64,000 bases of DNA from Aquila chrysaetos chrysaetos. Its lineage: Eukaryota > Chordata > Aves > Accipitriformes > Accipitridae. The notes under the pieces are model-generated. The model was given only the letters and a program-made list of their open reading frames with translations, was not told the origin of the DNA and did not search any database. Location of the stretch: positions 1,116,001-1,180,000 of the forward strand of contig NC_044024.1 in NCBI RefSeq assembly GCF_900496995.4, read 5' to 3'. Each line of letters opens with the position of its first letter. The first letter of the stretch is position 1. Both the position numbers and the translations under genes were made by a program. Positions 46,870-58,894 of the stretch are shown piece by piece.

Positions 46870-47570
46870 CAGCTGGAGTAATAGAGTCCAACCCTTCGGG
46901 CCACGGGCCAGCGAAGTGTATTGTTTTAAGACGATCGACTGTTGCATGCTTCTTTCCCCGCTGACTGGCGTAACAAAGCCTCTGCGAGAGCACACAGGGC
47001 AGTGTGTGTGCGCGGGCTGAAAGGGAAGGAGAACTCGGAAGTGGGCTCTTGATCGTCTTTTCTGGTCTCAGGACTCCTTGTTTGGATGCCAAGACAAACA
47101 AATAAATCATATTCAAAGGCATCTGCCCACAATAGTGCTGAAGTCAGAAAAACATAAAAGAGGGGAGCTGAGATCAGGGGTCAGGATTCCTGTTAGACAC
47201 AACAGCTTTGCTCAGTGCTTTCATTTCGTTTTACTGCCTCTTCTGCTGCCGTTCGGGCGAGAGCGATTATTTATTTTGTTGCCTTTCTTTGGCCTGTTTT
47301 TCCAATAGGAATTTGTGATACGCTTACAGAATTCCCTGGCACAGCTCGCCGGTGGGGACTGTCTGCTGTGGGCAGCCTTTTCAGCCCTTTGAAGAGTGCT
47401 TACACACTGTTAGTGAGTCAGCATGCGCGAAAGCTGTCGCATCCTCGTTTCTCAAGCACCTTTCCTCCAGTTGCTTTCCAAATTGCTTTTCGTGGGGGTC
47501 GATCTAGCCATCACAAGAAGGCAGTCACTTCTGTGGCAGATATTTAAAAGCAACTGCGTTTAGTAACGTG
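46870..47570. promoter_or_regulatory. Conserved-element candidates, two sub-blocks
   Basis: 46875-46990 contains GGAGTAATAGAGTCC, GTGTATTGTTTTAAGACGATCG and GTTGCATGC. 47200-47570 contains GAGCGATTATTTATTTTGTTGCC, TTCCAATAGGAATTTGTGATACGC, GTGAGTCAGCATGCGCG (AP-1-like) and CAGATATTTAAAAGC. CpG sites persist in otherwise AT-rich sequence and there are no simple repeats, both common in constrained noncoding DNA. Confidence 0.32.
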
Positions 47571-50194
47571 GAGCAGAATGGGAGTAAGAACACAAGAGAC
47601 GGGGGCTTCTCTGGTGGATGCTATCTTTACCCCAGGTAAGATTTAATGAGGACAATGCTAAGTGTCTTTTTCCTGGAGGAAGAAAAACCGTAAGAGTCTC
47701 TTTAAAACCAATAAGTGACTATTTGATATTAACATCTCTGCACAAGGAGCCTGGTATGCTGCCGATGGAGGGGGAAAGCGGCTGCCAGCGACTCCCCGCA
47801 GCTGGTGGACCCTCCTTGGAGGTCTCTGATGCTCAGACTGGTCCCACTCAGCCCCAAAGCCCCATTGATCCCAGCTGGTTGGGGATCGGGGAGCCCAGCC
47901 TCGGGTTGCTGGCAGGGTTTTGGAAGGGCCTGCTGGGGTGTGGGACAAGGGGGGGGGCTCAGGCTTGTCATTGCCAGGCGGGCGGCAGTGGCAGCAAAGA
48001 GAAATTCAGCACGTCAGCTCTCAGCCCCAGCCTCCGAGTTTGCAAGAGCTTTTCTGTAAGGGGCTCAGGGAAATGACTGAAATCAGCTAGGTCATTTCTC
48101 ATCGCTTGGAGAGGCCAAAAGCACCTAATTGGGAACTGATCTCAGCTGTTTGTTTGCCAGGACTCAGACCAAAAAAAGCTCCATCTGAATTAAAAAAGAA
48201 AAAAAAGGAATTTCCTTCCCCTGATGGTTTGGATTGTTTCTTAATGTTATTTTAATGTAGGTCTGTTCGGTGTTTATTTGGAGCTTAAGGTGGTGGAAAA
48301 TAAGCTGTGGGTCAACTCTGATGCTAGATGGAGCTGGGCATCCGTGGAAGATGCACGCTGTTAATAGCGAGAGAGGTGCCATTCAGGAGACGTGAAATGT
48401 TTGTTGCCTGAACTTGATTTCCTTCTAGTGGACCCGATAGTCCCATACACCGAATAGCTGGGAGGAGAAACGCTCAGCCTCCGGGTTGCTTGCAAAGTGT
48501 TGGCTCTGGCTTTCTGCTGCTCCTCGCGCAGGGCTGGCTGGCCAAGGCACGTGCCCTCCTGCCGGCTCCCTGCCTGGATGCTGGGAGTGTTCCCAGCGGC
48601 CAGGGTAATGAACGAGGAGTAGCAAGTAACTTGCCTTCACCTCCAAATTTTCAGGCAAATTATTACTCATGCAAAAATCTGACAGAGTTTTGGGACTTGT
48701 GAATGTTTTAATAAATCCCCAGTGACTGTCTCGCTATTCACAAAGAGCGAGTAACAGGATCCCATAAATCACAGCAAAACAAACTCAGCACTTTGGGTCA
48801 GGAAAATATTGAGAAATCCGTGGGTTTTACTCTAATCCTCCCATGGCAGGGGCCCTGGAAATGCACTTTTTTTTTTGCATCCTTCTGGCTTCGACACTAA
48901 CTTCCTATTCCAGCCGACATCTTGCCAGGCTCAGCAGCGTGCGCGGGCATTCGAGGTCCAGCGCGGCACAATGGGGAGCAAAGAAAACTCCCCTGGGATG
49001 CGACGAGCCTGGCACTCATCCCAGCCAGAGAGGAGTTTGCCCCACGGGCTGTATCTTCTGGGCTTCTGCCTACCACTCACTGCTGCACAGCGACCAGCAG
49101 ACCGCTTCCGACTTTTATGGAGCTGGGAAGGGGTAAGGGTTTGCCTGTGGTGCTGCTCCCTGCTTTGGACTCTGGACTTTTGACCTCTGAGCATCCCACC
49201 AGGACATCACCCGGCAGGGACCCTGCTGCTCCAGGGAGCGAGGCTTTGGATCTGCCTCCAGCGAGGGGGCCTTTCATCTTCTCTTGCATCTTTGTTTTGC
49301 AGAGAGACAGGATTTGGGTGGGGTTTTTTTTTATTGGTTTTTTGCACCGGCAATACATCTGAGTGCTGAACTCGCTGGGGTTTAGGGTGGCCGCAATCCT
49401 GCGGTGGCTCGTCAGGCCCCCGGCCAAGGCAGGCTGTCCTTGGCAAGTGCAGAGGCAACACATGGCAGAGAGGCTGCCCTTCCCGCACGGAAGCAGCGAG
49501 GAGTCAGCCCTGATGTGTGGTCCCGGCTTGTCAGCAAACCAGCCCCAGACCTCCTACCTGCCCGGAACATCTGCTGGCCAGAGGAGCCCGGGTCCCGGCG
49601 GCGCTGCAAAGGGACGGTGCCATCCGGGCGGAGGGGAAAGCAGCCGAAAACAATGGCGAAGGAGGGATGGGACAGAACAGAGCACGACTGAAAAAGGGAA
49701 AGATGAGACAGGAAAAGGGCAGAAACCCCGGCGCTCTGGATTTCATGCTTGCGAAGCCAAATTGCCGAGGGGTACCACGCAACGGATGAAGTAACTGGCT
49801 GATGGAGACGCAGAGCCCAGGCAGATGCCTCCAGCACGCCTCTCCTGCCCCGCTCCTACCCCACTGGCACCCTCAGGGTAGGGCCAAGGGAGAGGGACAC
49901 AGCTGGCCACCCTTCTCCTGGGACACAGCCACCCTTCTGGGGCGGACACAGCCCTGCGCACCCCATGCTTCGTCTGTCCAGCACCTCTGGAGCAGACACA
50001 CTCAGCAGAAGGGCCTGAGGGCTTTGCAGTGTGTGGGGGGGACTGAAACACCATCACCAGCTTTATTTTTCAGGGCCAGTTTTCTATTTAGGAAAGGCTT
50101 GACGACCCGGGAGTTGGGATGCTGGTGTGTGCCCTGACCAGCTCCCCACCACCCCCCAGGCTCCCTCCCCAAGCCATTTGGTCTCTCATCATGC
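47571..50194. other. Noncoding stretch, nothing firm
   Basis: A G-run lies at about 47950-47958. Around 48060-48165, CAGCTAGGTCATTTCTCATCG and CAGCTGTTTGTTTGCC look mildly regulatory. A strong acceptor-like sequence (GCATCTTTGTTTTGCAG) ends at 49303 without a convincing exon after it. Frames of 140-150 codons are GC artefacts. Confidence 0.45.
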
Positions 50195-50320
50195 ACTAAT
50201 CCATTGGTGACTTCAGCTGTAATTGGCTGCAGTCTGGCATCAATAAACTGAAACATTTATTGCACAGTTTAAATCTAATACAGATTATAGCAACCCAGCT
50301 AGTTTTTAATGCCTGAGCCA
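50195..50320. promoter_or_regulatory. Regulatory-looking block
   Basis: CATCATGCACTAATCCATTGG, CAGCTGTAATTGGCTGCAG and TCAATAAACTGAAACATTTATTGC lie close together. TAAT, CCAAT-type and FOX-like cores sit in a balanced, CpG-poor block. Confidence 0.28.
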
Positions 50321-50619
50321 GGAAGCAGCTCTATGAACTCCTGCTTTGCAGGCTGGAGGCTCTTCCCCACCGCTGGAGCTCCATCCCAGCCTTTGGTCTG
50401 TGTCTGGTCCCGACCTGCTGCCCCCACCTCCTCCATCACCCACGCAATGTCCCTCCGGTTTGCTATGTCAGTTCTGGCCCCTCTCCATCTGTATCCTGTG
50501 CTCTGGGATGGCCGAGCCTCCCTCCCCATCGCCAGTCAGTCGGGGTCCATCTGTGGCAGGAGGGAAAGTTCCTTAATACCTGTGACATCCAAACCCTGCT
50601 GCGGAGCGGCGGGTTAAAG
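50321..50619. other. Noncoding stretch, nothing recognised
   Basis: C-rich spacer without a recognised feature. Confidence 0.5.
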
Positions 50620-50830
50620 GTCAGACCTTATCTCAGGATCTGCAGTGAAATTACTGAGTCGTTCGCCACATCTGCACCAGAGTCAGGAAATCTGATTTGC
50701 AATAATATAATGTTCCTTTAAGTAACATTTTCTTAAAAGACATTATCGAAGTTTAAAGAAGGGGCCAGGGTGCAGGGGAGCTTTAATTTTAGATTTTGCA
50801 ATTATTTTCCTGACTACTGCTGGTTAACCC
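50620..50830. promoter_or_regulatory. Regulatory-looking block
   Basis: CAGACCTTATCTCAGG (GATA-like), ATTTGCAATAATATAATG, AGACATTATCG and TTTTGCAATTATTTTCC fall within 200 bases. The block is free of simple repeats. Confidence 0.28.
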
Positions 50831-51196
50831 TTGTGAGGCTGAAACCCAACTCCACGCGGCTGCTGGACCTTTGCAGTCCCCATCGCAGGGCTGGCATCGG
50901 CACGGGCTTGCCCTTGCTGGGGGTGGCCTCCAAACGTAAGCTTTGCATCTCTCTCTTCTTTCTGCCCTGATGTTTGATTAGAGAAAGCCCACCTGGGAAG
51001 GCCTGCGCAGCCTTTCCCAGCATCTCAGATCTGGGTCCCCCTCTGCCCAGTATTTTTAAAGGAGCAGTGAGGTAAATCATGGGCACGGCATAAATGCAGT
51101 CGCCTTTTAATGAACCCAATGAGGTATAAATGGCAAATGCCTCATTTTCTCCTGATTTAAATAATGTATTGGAGAGGCACTTCACTGGCTTTTCAG
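50831..51196. other. Noncoding stretch, nothing recognised
   Basis: GC-balanced, then AT-richer towards the A-run. No feature is seen. Confidence 0.5.
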
Positions 51197-51214
51197 AAAA
51201 AAAAAAAAAAAAAA
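51197..51214 (+). repeat. A18 homopolymer
   Basis: Eighteen A residues, then GAAAAAGGGGG. There is no AATAAA in the 35 bases upstream, so a simple repeat is likeliest. Confidence 0.85.
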
Positions 51215-51330
51215 GAAAAAGGGGGTAAAAAAAGGACTTGTCAGCCTTTGTCAGCCTCTGCCAGTGGCAGTCACCCAGCAGAGCCCACCCCACTCAGAGC
51301 AGCACGTGTGGGGGGCGAGGGCAGCGCTGC

Positions 51331-51360
51331 GGGGGGGGGCGGCCGGCCGGCCGGCCGGGG
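51331..51360. repeat. G9 run and (GGCC)n array
   Basis: Nine G residues, then four to five units of GGCC/CCGG. It is a very short, fully self-complementary GC repeat. Confidence 0.8.
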
Positions 51361-51599
51361 AAGGCAACCACAGCCCTGGGATGGATGGTGGCCAGGAGGA
51401 AAATGAATTGAGAACTATTGGGTTTCTCATGGACACCCACTTACTCTGCCACCGCTCCAGCGATTTCGGAGCTCCCCAGATCTGATTAGGCTCTCCATTA
51501 CTGTCTGCCGCGTGCTCGCATGCCAGGAATCGCTTAACAGGGACCGGCTGGAGTGCCTCTGTGGAGGGAAGGGGGGCTGTCTTCGGTCCTCCCCCTCCA

Positions 51600-51935
51600 C
51601 CCCCTCCGCACCCCCGGCATGGTATTACTATCAGAAATATCAGACGTTTCGACTCAAATTAAAGTCAGGTTAAATATCTCAAATGCAAAAATTCCACATG
51701 GTTCCAGATGGAAAGTGGTTCCTCAACTTCATACCGAACAAAATAAATAAGAAACCTTTCAGACCTGTGCCTGCCCCTCTGCCGGGGAGAGACACGGAGC
51801 CCCCGCCGAATTTGAGAACTTTGAAGTTGTAATTTGGCCGGACTAATGCAAAGCATGACACACTCTATTGGAGTATAAATAGCATATTCGTGAAATGCAC
51901 AGTGGTAAATACATTGTAATGATAGCGACCAAAGC
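51600..51935. promoter_or_regulatory. Conserved-element candidate with octamer-like sites
   Basis: 51620-51750 holds ATTACTATCAGAAATATCAG, GTTAAATATCTCAAATGC and TCAAATGCAAAAATTCC. 51825-51935 holds GTAATTTGGCCGGACTAATG, CTAATGCAAAGCATGACAC and GTAAATACATTGTAATGATAG. Two ATGCAAA octamer-like cores, several TAAT cores and ACATTGT (SOX-like) sites make this one of the more enhancer-like stretches. Confidence 0.35.
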
Positions 51936-51940
51936 AGAAA

Positions 51941-52020
51941 CATGTGTGTGCGCGCACACGAAATACACACAACAGCACACACACGGTGCACGGAGGCACA
52001 CGCGAAGGCAACGCGTGAAC
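51941..52020. repeat. Alternating purine-pyrimidine stretch, Z-DNA-prone
   Basis: CATGTGTGTGCGCGCACACG (51941-51960) is nearly palindromic and strictly alternating, and is followed by scattered CACACA and CACGCG words to about 52015. Such sequence favours left-handed Z-DNA under torsion. Confidence 0.7.
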
Positions 52021-55019
52021 CCTGCAAATACCTACAGCCCCGTGCAGCCCTGGCGATGCCGCACAGCGCTGACCGCAGCACGCAGGCACGCATCTCGCAC
52101 ACGTCTCTGCATACTGGACAGCAATGTGCTAGCAATTAAATCGAGCAACACAATAGCAGGAGAAGAGCTTTAGCCACAGAGAGGACGAGTTGATTTAGGG
52201 TGGGTTTCTTTGCATGTTCTTTTTTCTCTGTCCAGACACATATTTAATGACATGAGCGTCAACATCTGAGCTAGGCTCTGGAGGGACTGCAGGGACACTG
52301 CTGCCACCAATCGCTTTGGGGAATGCCAGCAGATCTGTCCCACGCGGCTACGGAGCAGGTGGATTTTGGCAGGATGCACCCAGGACACTCAGCGAGCTGG
52401 TGGCCACGCAGTGACAACCGGAGGGCTGCCCACCGAGGACCAGCGGCAGCTCGGGAAGCCCAGCCCCAGGGTGCACAGCAGCCTGCCTGCGTGGAGACAC
52501 CCCTGCGCCATGCCTTGGTGCCGGATCTGTCCCACTGCTCGATCCTGCCCCATGTTCTCAGCCCATATACTCATAGCCGTGGCATGCGAAAAGCCATCTC
52601 TGCAGGGGACCCGTTCCGCCGCCCAGCTGTAGCGTTAGGCTGCTCCCACGGCGTTTACGGGATTGCCAGACCTGAGCTCTAAAAGGAAGGAGAGAACTTT
52701 GCTCACAGCAATGCCGATCCCAAATCACACTCTGTGGCTTTACACAGCCTGAGCTGTGCCAGATCCCGTGAAACTGGATACGCCGTTATCTCCCACAGCC
52801 TCTCATCCCTCTGTGCGTCGGGTCCAATCCCCAAAGTTCAGATCTGGTTCCAAATCCATCCCAAATCATTTGTATTTGCAGAGTTGGGGATTTGCTCTAC
52901 CCCTATTGCTATGAGATCGGGAGTCCCGCAGATGTCATTGCCATCCAGCCCAGCATCTTCACAGAAGGGTTTAGCATCCCTCTGGTCAGGGTCCTCAGCC
53001 ACAACTTCTCAGCCAACCACCCCCCTGCAGTGGACAAAATGCCAGCATATCCCTGGTATTTCCCTCCGGGAACTCGCACCCTGCTCCCCTTTTTGTCTCT
53101 GCTCTCTCATGTTGCCCCCAGCTGCTCTGGCTTTCCGTGGTGTTTCTAACCTTGCCCTGTGGTTGCCCTACAGCCTTCATCTCTGCTTTTAAACCTTGCT
53201 GGAGCTGAGCCACCCCCGTGCTCTGGTGTTGTTTGGGTTGGTGGTACTGACTCTTCTCTCTTGCCCTTCTGCTTTGACTTAGAGCCTGCGTATCTCTCCT
53301 CGGGTTAATCAGTGGATTAACTGCAGCTCTCCCTCCCTTTCTCCTAAATCCTTATCCTTCATCACGAATCTAAGAAACAAAACAGACCAGGTACTCTTCA
53401 GTGGAGGCAGCCAAACTATTTGCTTTCCTATCAGCCAGCCTCTCCCACACCTTTCTCTGGGCCTTTCTGACCCCAGGGACACCCACTTGTCTGCAAACAC
53501 CTCTGCCTCCCCGGCTGCCCAGCACTGCAGGCAGGCGGACCCGCTGCCTGCCCCTCCTGGGGACACTGGCATGGAAAAAAATCAGAACAGGACCCAAACT
53601 TCCCAGATCTCACCTGGGTGCCACCTCATTTTGCCCTCTCCCTGCCTTCGCTGCATCTCCCTCCTGGGGCTGCTTGTGGATTCCCGGATTCCCTTTCCCT
53701 GAGATCATCCCGTCCCGGGGAGCGATTGCACACAGCTGACATCCCCCTCCCACAGACACACTCATCCTCAGCCTCTGCTCCCAAAGAGCCATCGCTGTCC
53801 TGTTAACCCTTCGCTCCTACCCACTGCGGTGCCTCGGTTCTCGGGGCAACTCATCCCCGACTTAAGTTCACCCCGCTCTGGGTTCGAGTTGTTTGGCTCT
53901 GCCCCGCGAATGACCCTGGGAGATACCCAATATCTCAGGCTGGGGGGATGCCGTCAGAGTCATCCATCCTCCCAACTCAAGAGAGGGAAGGGAGCAGCTG
54001 ATAGCTGGGATGCACCTTAAGTTTTAAGACCCTTCATATTTTCTGCTTTAATCAGCAGCTTCCAGTGCTGACTGAAGGCGAGATAAACTCTGTCAACCCT
54101 TCTGCAGGTGGGCAACCAAAACGAGATTCTCTGAAATAAAAAATGGAGCCACTGTAGAAAGTTGTCTGGATCCCAGGAAATACCATTTCCTTGAACAGCG
54201 CTGCTAAACGGAGGGAGCAAACGCTTCTGGCTCAGCTCCGCCTGAACATGCACTCAGCATCTGAATGACCCCAGTGCTAAAGAGCTGGTCCTAAGCGCTG
54301 GGGAACTCGCAGCCTCTGCAGAGCTCGGTACGTTCATGGCAGGATGGTTGCAGTCTTCGTGTTGGAAAGGAGGGGAGGGCTGTGCAAGCACTATGTTTAT
54401 ATAGCATTAACTGGACAGCTCTTGCTCTCCTGACACGACTTTGGGACTGTGCCCCACGGTTCTCCCATGCAACCTCACAGCTCCCGCTCTCTGCCTGCCA
54501 CCTCTCTTGGGCAGCAGAGCAGATGACAGCGATGCTCCAGAGGCTTCTGTCACTCTTACCTTCTCACGCAGGGCAGCTGGGTCTCTTCCCTACTGGGTTT
54601 GCTGACCCTTTGTGACTGTTCGCTCGGCTCCTGCTTAGACTTTGGCTAACCCAGCTCCTGCTAAGGCCTGAGGTATGCTGGGACCAGCATCACTAGGTCA
54701 AAGCGAGAGCACCGCGTAGGCAGGACAGGTGGCCAGGAAGAGCTAAAGGGCCACGACGCAGCCGTGATCACTGCCGTGTCTCCGGCAGCCATTATCTTTT
54801 GTCTGGCACTTTCCTCAGAATCCACTAACTTATGGAAATGGTATAGACCAAACCTCCAAGCTGGAGGGTGTAAAACATCAGCTCACCCAAAAAGCTTTTG
54901 AAGCAGACCCAACAGCAGCCGGACTGCTCAGGCTTTTATGCTTCCCAGTGTGACACAGGGGAGGAGGAAGGAGGAGCCCCCTCACCCTCGGCTGGGTAAC
55001 TAATTCTTTCCTTTTGCTC
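52021..55019. other. Noncoding stretch, nothing firm
   Basis: At 52867-52882 a TTTGTATTTGCAG acceptor precedes two overlapping open frames (to 53192 and 53149). Neither translation is recognisable and no good donor follows. The rest is C-rich with random-looking frames. Confidence 0.45.
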
Positions 55020-55200
55020 ATAGGTACACAGTACTAAGAGTTACGGGTTACACGTTATGAAACCTTATGACTTGAATGTTGAATAGGTGAATTCACATGA
55101 TAGACTAGTCTGGGCAATAGGGGATTGAGCCCCTGTTTGTCGTGTTTGTTTACTGTATTTCTTAACGAGCTCATGAAATAAAGTTTAAATCACAGAGTAT
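55020..55200 (+). other. Unassigned AT-rich block with polyadenylation signal
   Basis: The sequence from CATAGGTACACAGTACTAAG to CATGAAATAAAGTTTAAATC differs sharply in composition from both sides and ends in GAAATAAAG. It could be an eroded LTR end, the 3-prime end of a transcript or a conserved element; I cannot decide. Confidence 0.25.
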
Positions 55201-55969
55201 GTTGTCCTGTAAATTTGAGAGATCCAAACAGACCATGACACCTTTCCCTTCCCCTCCCATCCCAGCTCTGTAGTTTTCCTCCCAAACCCCGAAGACTCCA
55301 GTTCCTCCTGTCCGTGGTTCATCACCTTTCTTGCAGACCACAGAGAAGAGGGCACTACAGCAGCAAACCCTCATCAGAGGGAGAAGATCACCCCAGGAAA
55401 CCTCCTTAGGAGGCCAGGGCCCCACTGTGCTGCGTATTGAAAAATCCAGGGAGAACCCGATAACCTGCACCCAGGAGAACCGGTCAACTGGGCAGCAGAA
55501 GAGGGACTGGGAGGAAAGGACCAGCGCTGCCCTGTCCCACCTGGCCAAGGGGAGCGGCGGTGCAGACGGGGTGCTGGTGGAGGCAGGGGTTAACCCCTCG
55601 CCCGGCGCTGCCCCGCTGGCTCCGCAGAGGGAAGCGGTGGGTGCCAGGCGCGGAGGTGGGATCGCTCAGCAGGTCCCGGGGTCTTAGCGTGGTGGGAGCC
55701 GACGGTGACTGACGTTTAGGCCACCTGCCAGCATTGCATCAGCACCCGGAAAATGTGCTGCCTCTGTATTTATTCAGTTTTTTGGAAGCCGCTCATCTAC
55801 CTGTTTGTGGTCGGGCAGCCCAAGAGCCCCCTCCCGCTGCCCGGAGCGAGCCATGATGTCCAAGCTGCGGAGCAGAGCCGGCGAGGGGGGAGAGCCGAGC
55901 TGAGCCACGCCAAGCCGAGCAGAGGAGAGGGGTCTTCATGTGAAAAAGCGATTCCGGCAGCTCACAGCT
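55201..55969. other. Noncoding stretch; CpG-rich part
   Basis: 55540-55690 is CpG-rich (GGGGAGCGGCGG, CGCCCGGCGCTG-like words). No exon is recognised. Confidence 0.4.
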
Positions 55970-56300
55970 ATGACCCAACTTTTCAGCTCAACCGCTCCTG
56001 CCAAAGCAGTGTTTCCAAAGCTGCAGCTCCCTGATAAAACCTAATACCATTGCCCATAAATTGTATTAAATAAACAGCAGCTGCAGATCAAGGTATATTC
56101 ATCAAGGGCTTCCTCTTCTTTTTTTATGAATGGCTGAAGACTCCGAGATGTCGTTTGCCAATAGTCTGTCAACGGAGCCTGCATTTAAAATCAATTTGGT
56201 AATTACAACTCCGACTCGGAGCCACAAATCAAAAAGAAAACTTCAGCCCTTCAGGATGTTTTGGACCATTAGGGAGCTGGTAATTATGCACCCCAGCCGG
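55970..56300. promoter_or_regulatory. Strong conserved-noncoding-element candidate
   Basis: About 330 bases of balanced, repeat-free sequence with abrupt GC-rich flanks. It contains CTAATACCATTGCCCATAAATTG, AAATAAACAGCAGCTGCAG (FOX-like plus E-box), ATTCATCAAGG, AAATCAATTTGGTAATTAC, GGTAATTATGCACC and GGGCATTAATTTAAGG. A 60-codon plus-strand frame (56130-56312, starting MAEDSEMSF) runs through it; without splice sites or family resemblance I treat it as incidental. Sequences with this texture often prove to be deeply conserved enhancers. Confidence 0.42.
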
Positions 56301-57674
56301 GCATTAATTTAAGGCCCTGGTGGAAAAGCGATGGTGTGAATTTGAGACAGGAAACTGACTGCGAGGAATTTCAAAGGTTGGGAGGCGTGCTGTCAGTCTG
56401 TTTACAACCACCTAACTTAACATGGTTAAAATCTGCTAGGAAACACTTGCTGAACTCAGGATTGCCATTGTGTTGGTTTATTTTTCCTTGTGAAAGAGGC
56501 CGCTTTTCTGTCGGCAAGAAATAAATGAGGAAAATATATATAACCTCTGTTTACATAGGATCTACAGTGTTTGTACTGTGCTACTCCAGGTCACTTGGAT
56601 TCTGGTGTGATGAACGGTGTGTATGTGTATAGAGCTGGAGATATATATATACGGACAGACAAGAGGGTTTGACAGAACTAGCCGAGGGAGCATATCTTTA
56701 ATTCCGCTAGCAGCAAGTGAATTTGACTGCACACCATTACACCCCCTCCCCTTTAACATGTAAGGAGAAGACCTGGAGGCTTAGCAGCCTTTCTCACTGC
56801 GCAGCAGAGCCCTGCTCTGCGCAAGCCCGGTTTTCTGGCAGCATCCTTTGGTTCACATAGTGTGTGTTGTGTCCCCAGCGACTCCCGCGTCCAAGGAGGA
56901 GGTCAGCCAGGCTGTACCTGGCTACATACCCACTGTTACAACATGGGGAGCAAGAGGGTCCCCCCTCAACTGCTCCAGCCAACCTCAGCCCTGCAGCATC
57001 AGGTCTATTGCTATTCCTGTAAAATGGGATAACATTCAGTAGCTGCAAATGTTATTAATGGTCATAAAATGATCCGGTTCTTCAGAATATCCTGTTACAC
57101 TGGTTGTCTCAGAGATCTCCTGCAGGCTGGTCCCACAGCCCCATTTGTCTGGGTTCTCCAAAGTATCATGTCTCCGTCAGGAGAGCTGCAAAGATAGTTA
57201 AGCCCTGGGGACCAGCAGAAGGGCAAGGCTGGATTTTGGATAATGGGGAAGGAGAAGCCCCCGGCCGTCCCTGCCCAGCCTGGGCTGCCTGTTCCCAGCC
57301 CAGCTGGGGCTGCAGAGGCTCCATCCCATGTGATGAAACTCCCATCACAAAACCAGTGCCCTCCCGTGACCTGGGTGCCGAACGAGGGGCCCCAGTGCCC
57401 TGTGCAAGCATCAGAGAAGGTTCAGAACATCCGACAATTCATGGGCATCACAGGAGGTCAGAATCGCTCTTCTTCCCTGCTCCTCCTTGGCAGACATCGC
57501 TTTTTCCCTCTGCATAGATGGTGCAAAAGTGCAGCCAGCTCCGACCACTGCAACGGCCTGACTCTGGCAAAAACAGAGCAATTGGGCGAATAAAAAAAAA
57601 AAAGTGGGAATTTTTCATTCAGGATTTAAATCCTTTTATTTTAAATCTCTAAGCACAATGATGGCTAACGGCTT
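56301..57674. other. Noncoding stretch; short TA run
   Basis: A short ATATATATATA run lies at about 56641-56651. 56530-56600 contains CTCTGTTTACATAGG (FOX-like). An A12 run lies at about 57592-57603. No gene is seen. Confidence 0.45.
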
Positions 57675-57990
57675 TGTAATCCGGGGCTCTGGGGCTTCTT
57701 GTGCCGGTGTCTCTGGGACTGCCCTCCCCTCGGCAGCTCTGCCAGCCTCCGAGGGGGACGCGGGCAGCTGGCGGCGCTGGGCTGCCGGCCCCGGCACGAA
57801 AGCCTCATCCTGTAAATAATGAAGTAATGAAGTAAGGATGTGTCTCATAGCAGTCCATTAAATGGATGCGTCCAGGCTGCCGGAGGAGCTTTGATGACTC
57901 GGGCGCTCGGCAGACGGAGCCACAGTGAACAGACTGATTAAATAGAAACCGAGCTGCAGAGGAGCGGTGCTGTGCGACGTGCCTGCGAGG
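57675..57990. promoter_or_regulatory. CpG-rich patch with AT-rich insert
   Basis: CpG is dense at 57730-57800 and 57895-57990. Between them lies GTAAATAATGAAGTAATGAAGTAAGG, then CAGTCCATTAAATGGATGCG with a near-palindrome (given in outline). It is a possible small CpG island or regulatory element. Confidence 0.3.
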
Positions 57991-58894
57991 GGCTCAGGCA
58001 GGGTGAAGCTGCCATGCAAACCACACTCCAGCTCGGGCGCAGGGGGACGGGAGGTGGAGGGTGATGTTTTTAGGTGCTGTATTTACAGCAGACGCCATCC
58101 TGCAGAGCTGAGCCTGCGTGGCGGGGTGCAGCCCAGTGCCAGGGCAGGGGGTTTGTCCCCGAAAGCAGCCGGAGGGATGGCAGGGAAGGAGGGACCCCCA
58201 ACACGGGGGTGCCATTCCTGGGGTTAGGGCCCCTAGGTGTGAAGGAGGAGATGAGGTTTGCAGGTTTCCCTGTGATGGGAGCTCCTCCACGCCAGGAAGC
58301 TTCTTCCCCATTATCCAGCCTGTTTTCCCTTTCCCAGGCATCACCCCCAGCCTTGCAAAGTGCCCCTGCTCCCTGCCTGCTGTTTGCACCCTCCACGCTG
58401 TACAGACCGTCCTTTCATCTCCCCTTCCCTCACAGCTGTGGCTTGCCAAGCCAGACAGATTTAGCTCTCTAAATCTTTCCTCGTGAGTCAGTCTGTTGCG
58501 GCGTGATGGATGAGTGCTCCCCATTATCTTCTTGGGGTGAAGCAGGGCCATCCTGGCGAGGTCCGAGCCCGGGGCCAGGCACAGGATGCGTGCGAGTGGC
58601 CAGGGCTGGGGCCGGTCCACGCTGCCCACCGAGGGTCCGTGGGCAGCAGCATCCCTGCGCAGCACCAGCTTCCCAGCCGACCCCGTACGCTCCCGGCTGC
58701 GGAGGTCCTTGCCGCCTCGCACAGAGAGAGGCAGCTGCCACCACGGTGCCCCGAGCAAAAGTGCTGCCACAGGTTCCCTTCAGTTAAATGTCACTTTGGA
58801 AAATACCACGCACCTCACAGGAGGAGGACAGAGCTATTTTCTATCACGGACATGTCAACGCTTGGCATTTCCTGTGACTTTCCCCACGTCCCCC
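57991..58894. other. Noncoding stretch; longest open frame rejected
   Basis: The window's longest frame (258 codons, minus strand, 57994-58770) lies here. Its translation is Gly/Pro/Arg/Leu-rich, four other frames of 80-136 codons overlap it, and no domain is seen. GC-rich sequence with few stop codons explains it. CpG is raised at 58555-58750. Confidence 0.5.

Noticed and set aside
51331..51360. (GGCC)n array as a special structural element
   Set aside because: Very short; ordinary GC microsatellite.
52882..53192. Acceptor followed by two overlapping open frames
   Set aside because: No good donor, no recognisable protein, and the two frames compete.
53882..53895. GGTTCGAG string resembling a tRNA B-box
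   Set aside because: Does not fit the full B-box and no cloverleaf or A-box is visible upstream.
57994..58770. 258-codon minus-strand open frame, the longest in the window
   Set aside because: GC-rich sequence, Gly/Pro/Arg-rich translation, several overlapping frames on both strands, no domain.
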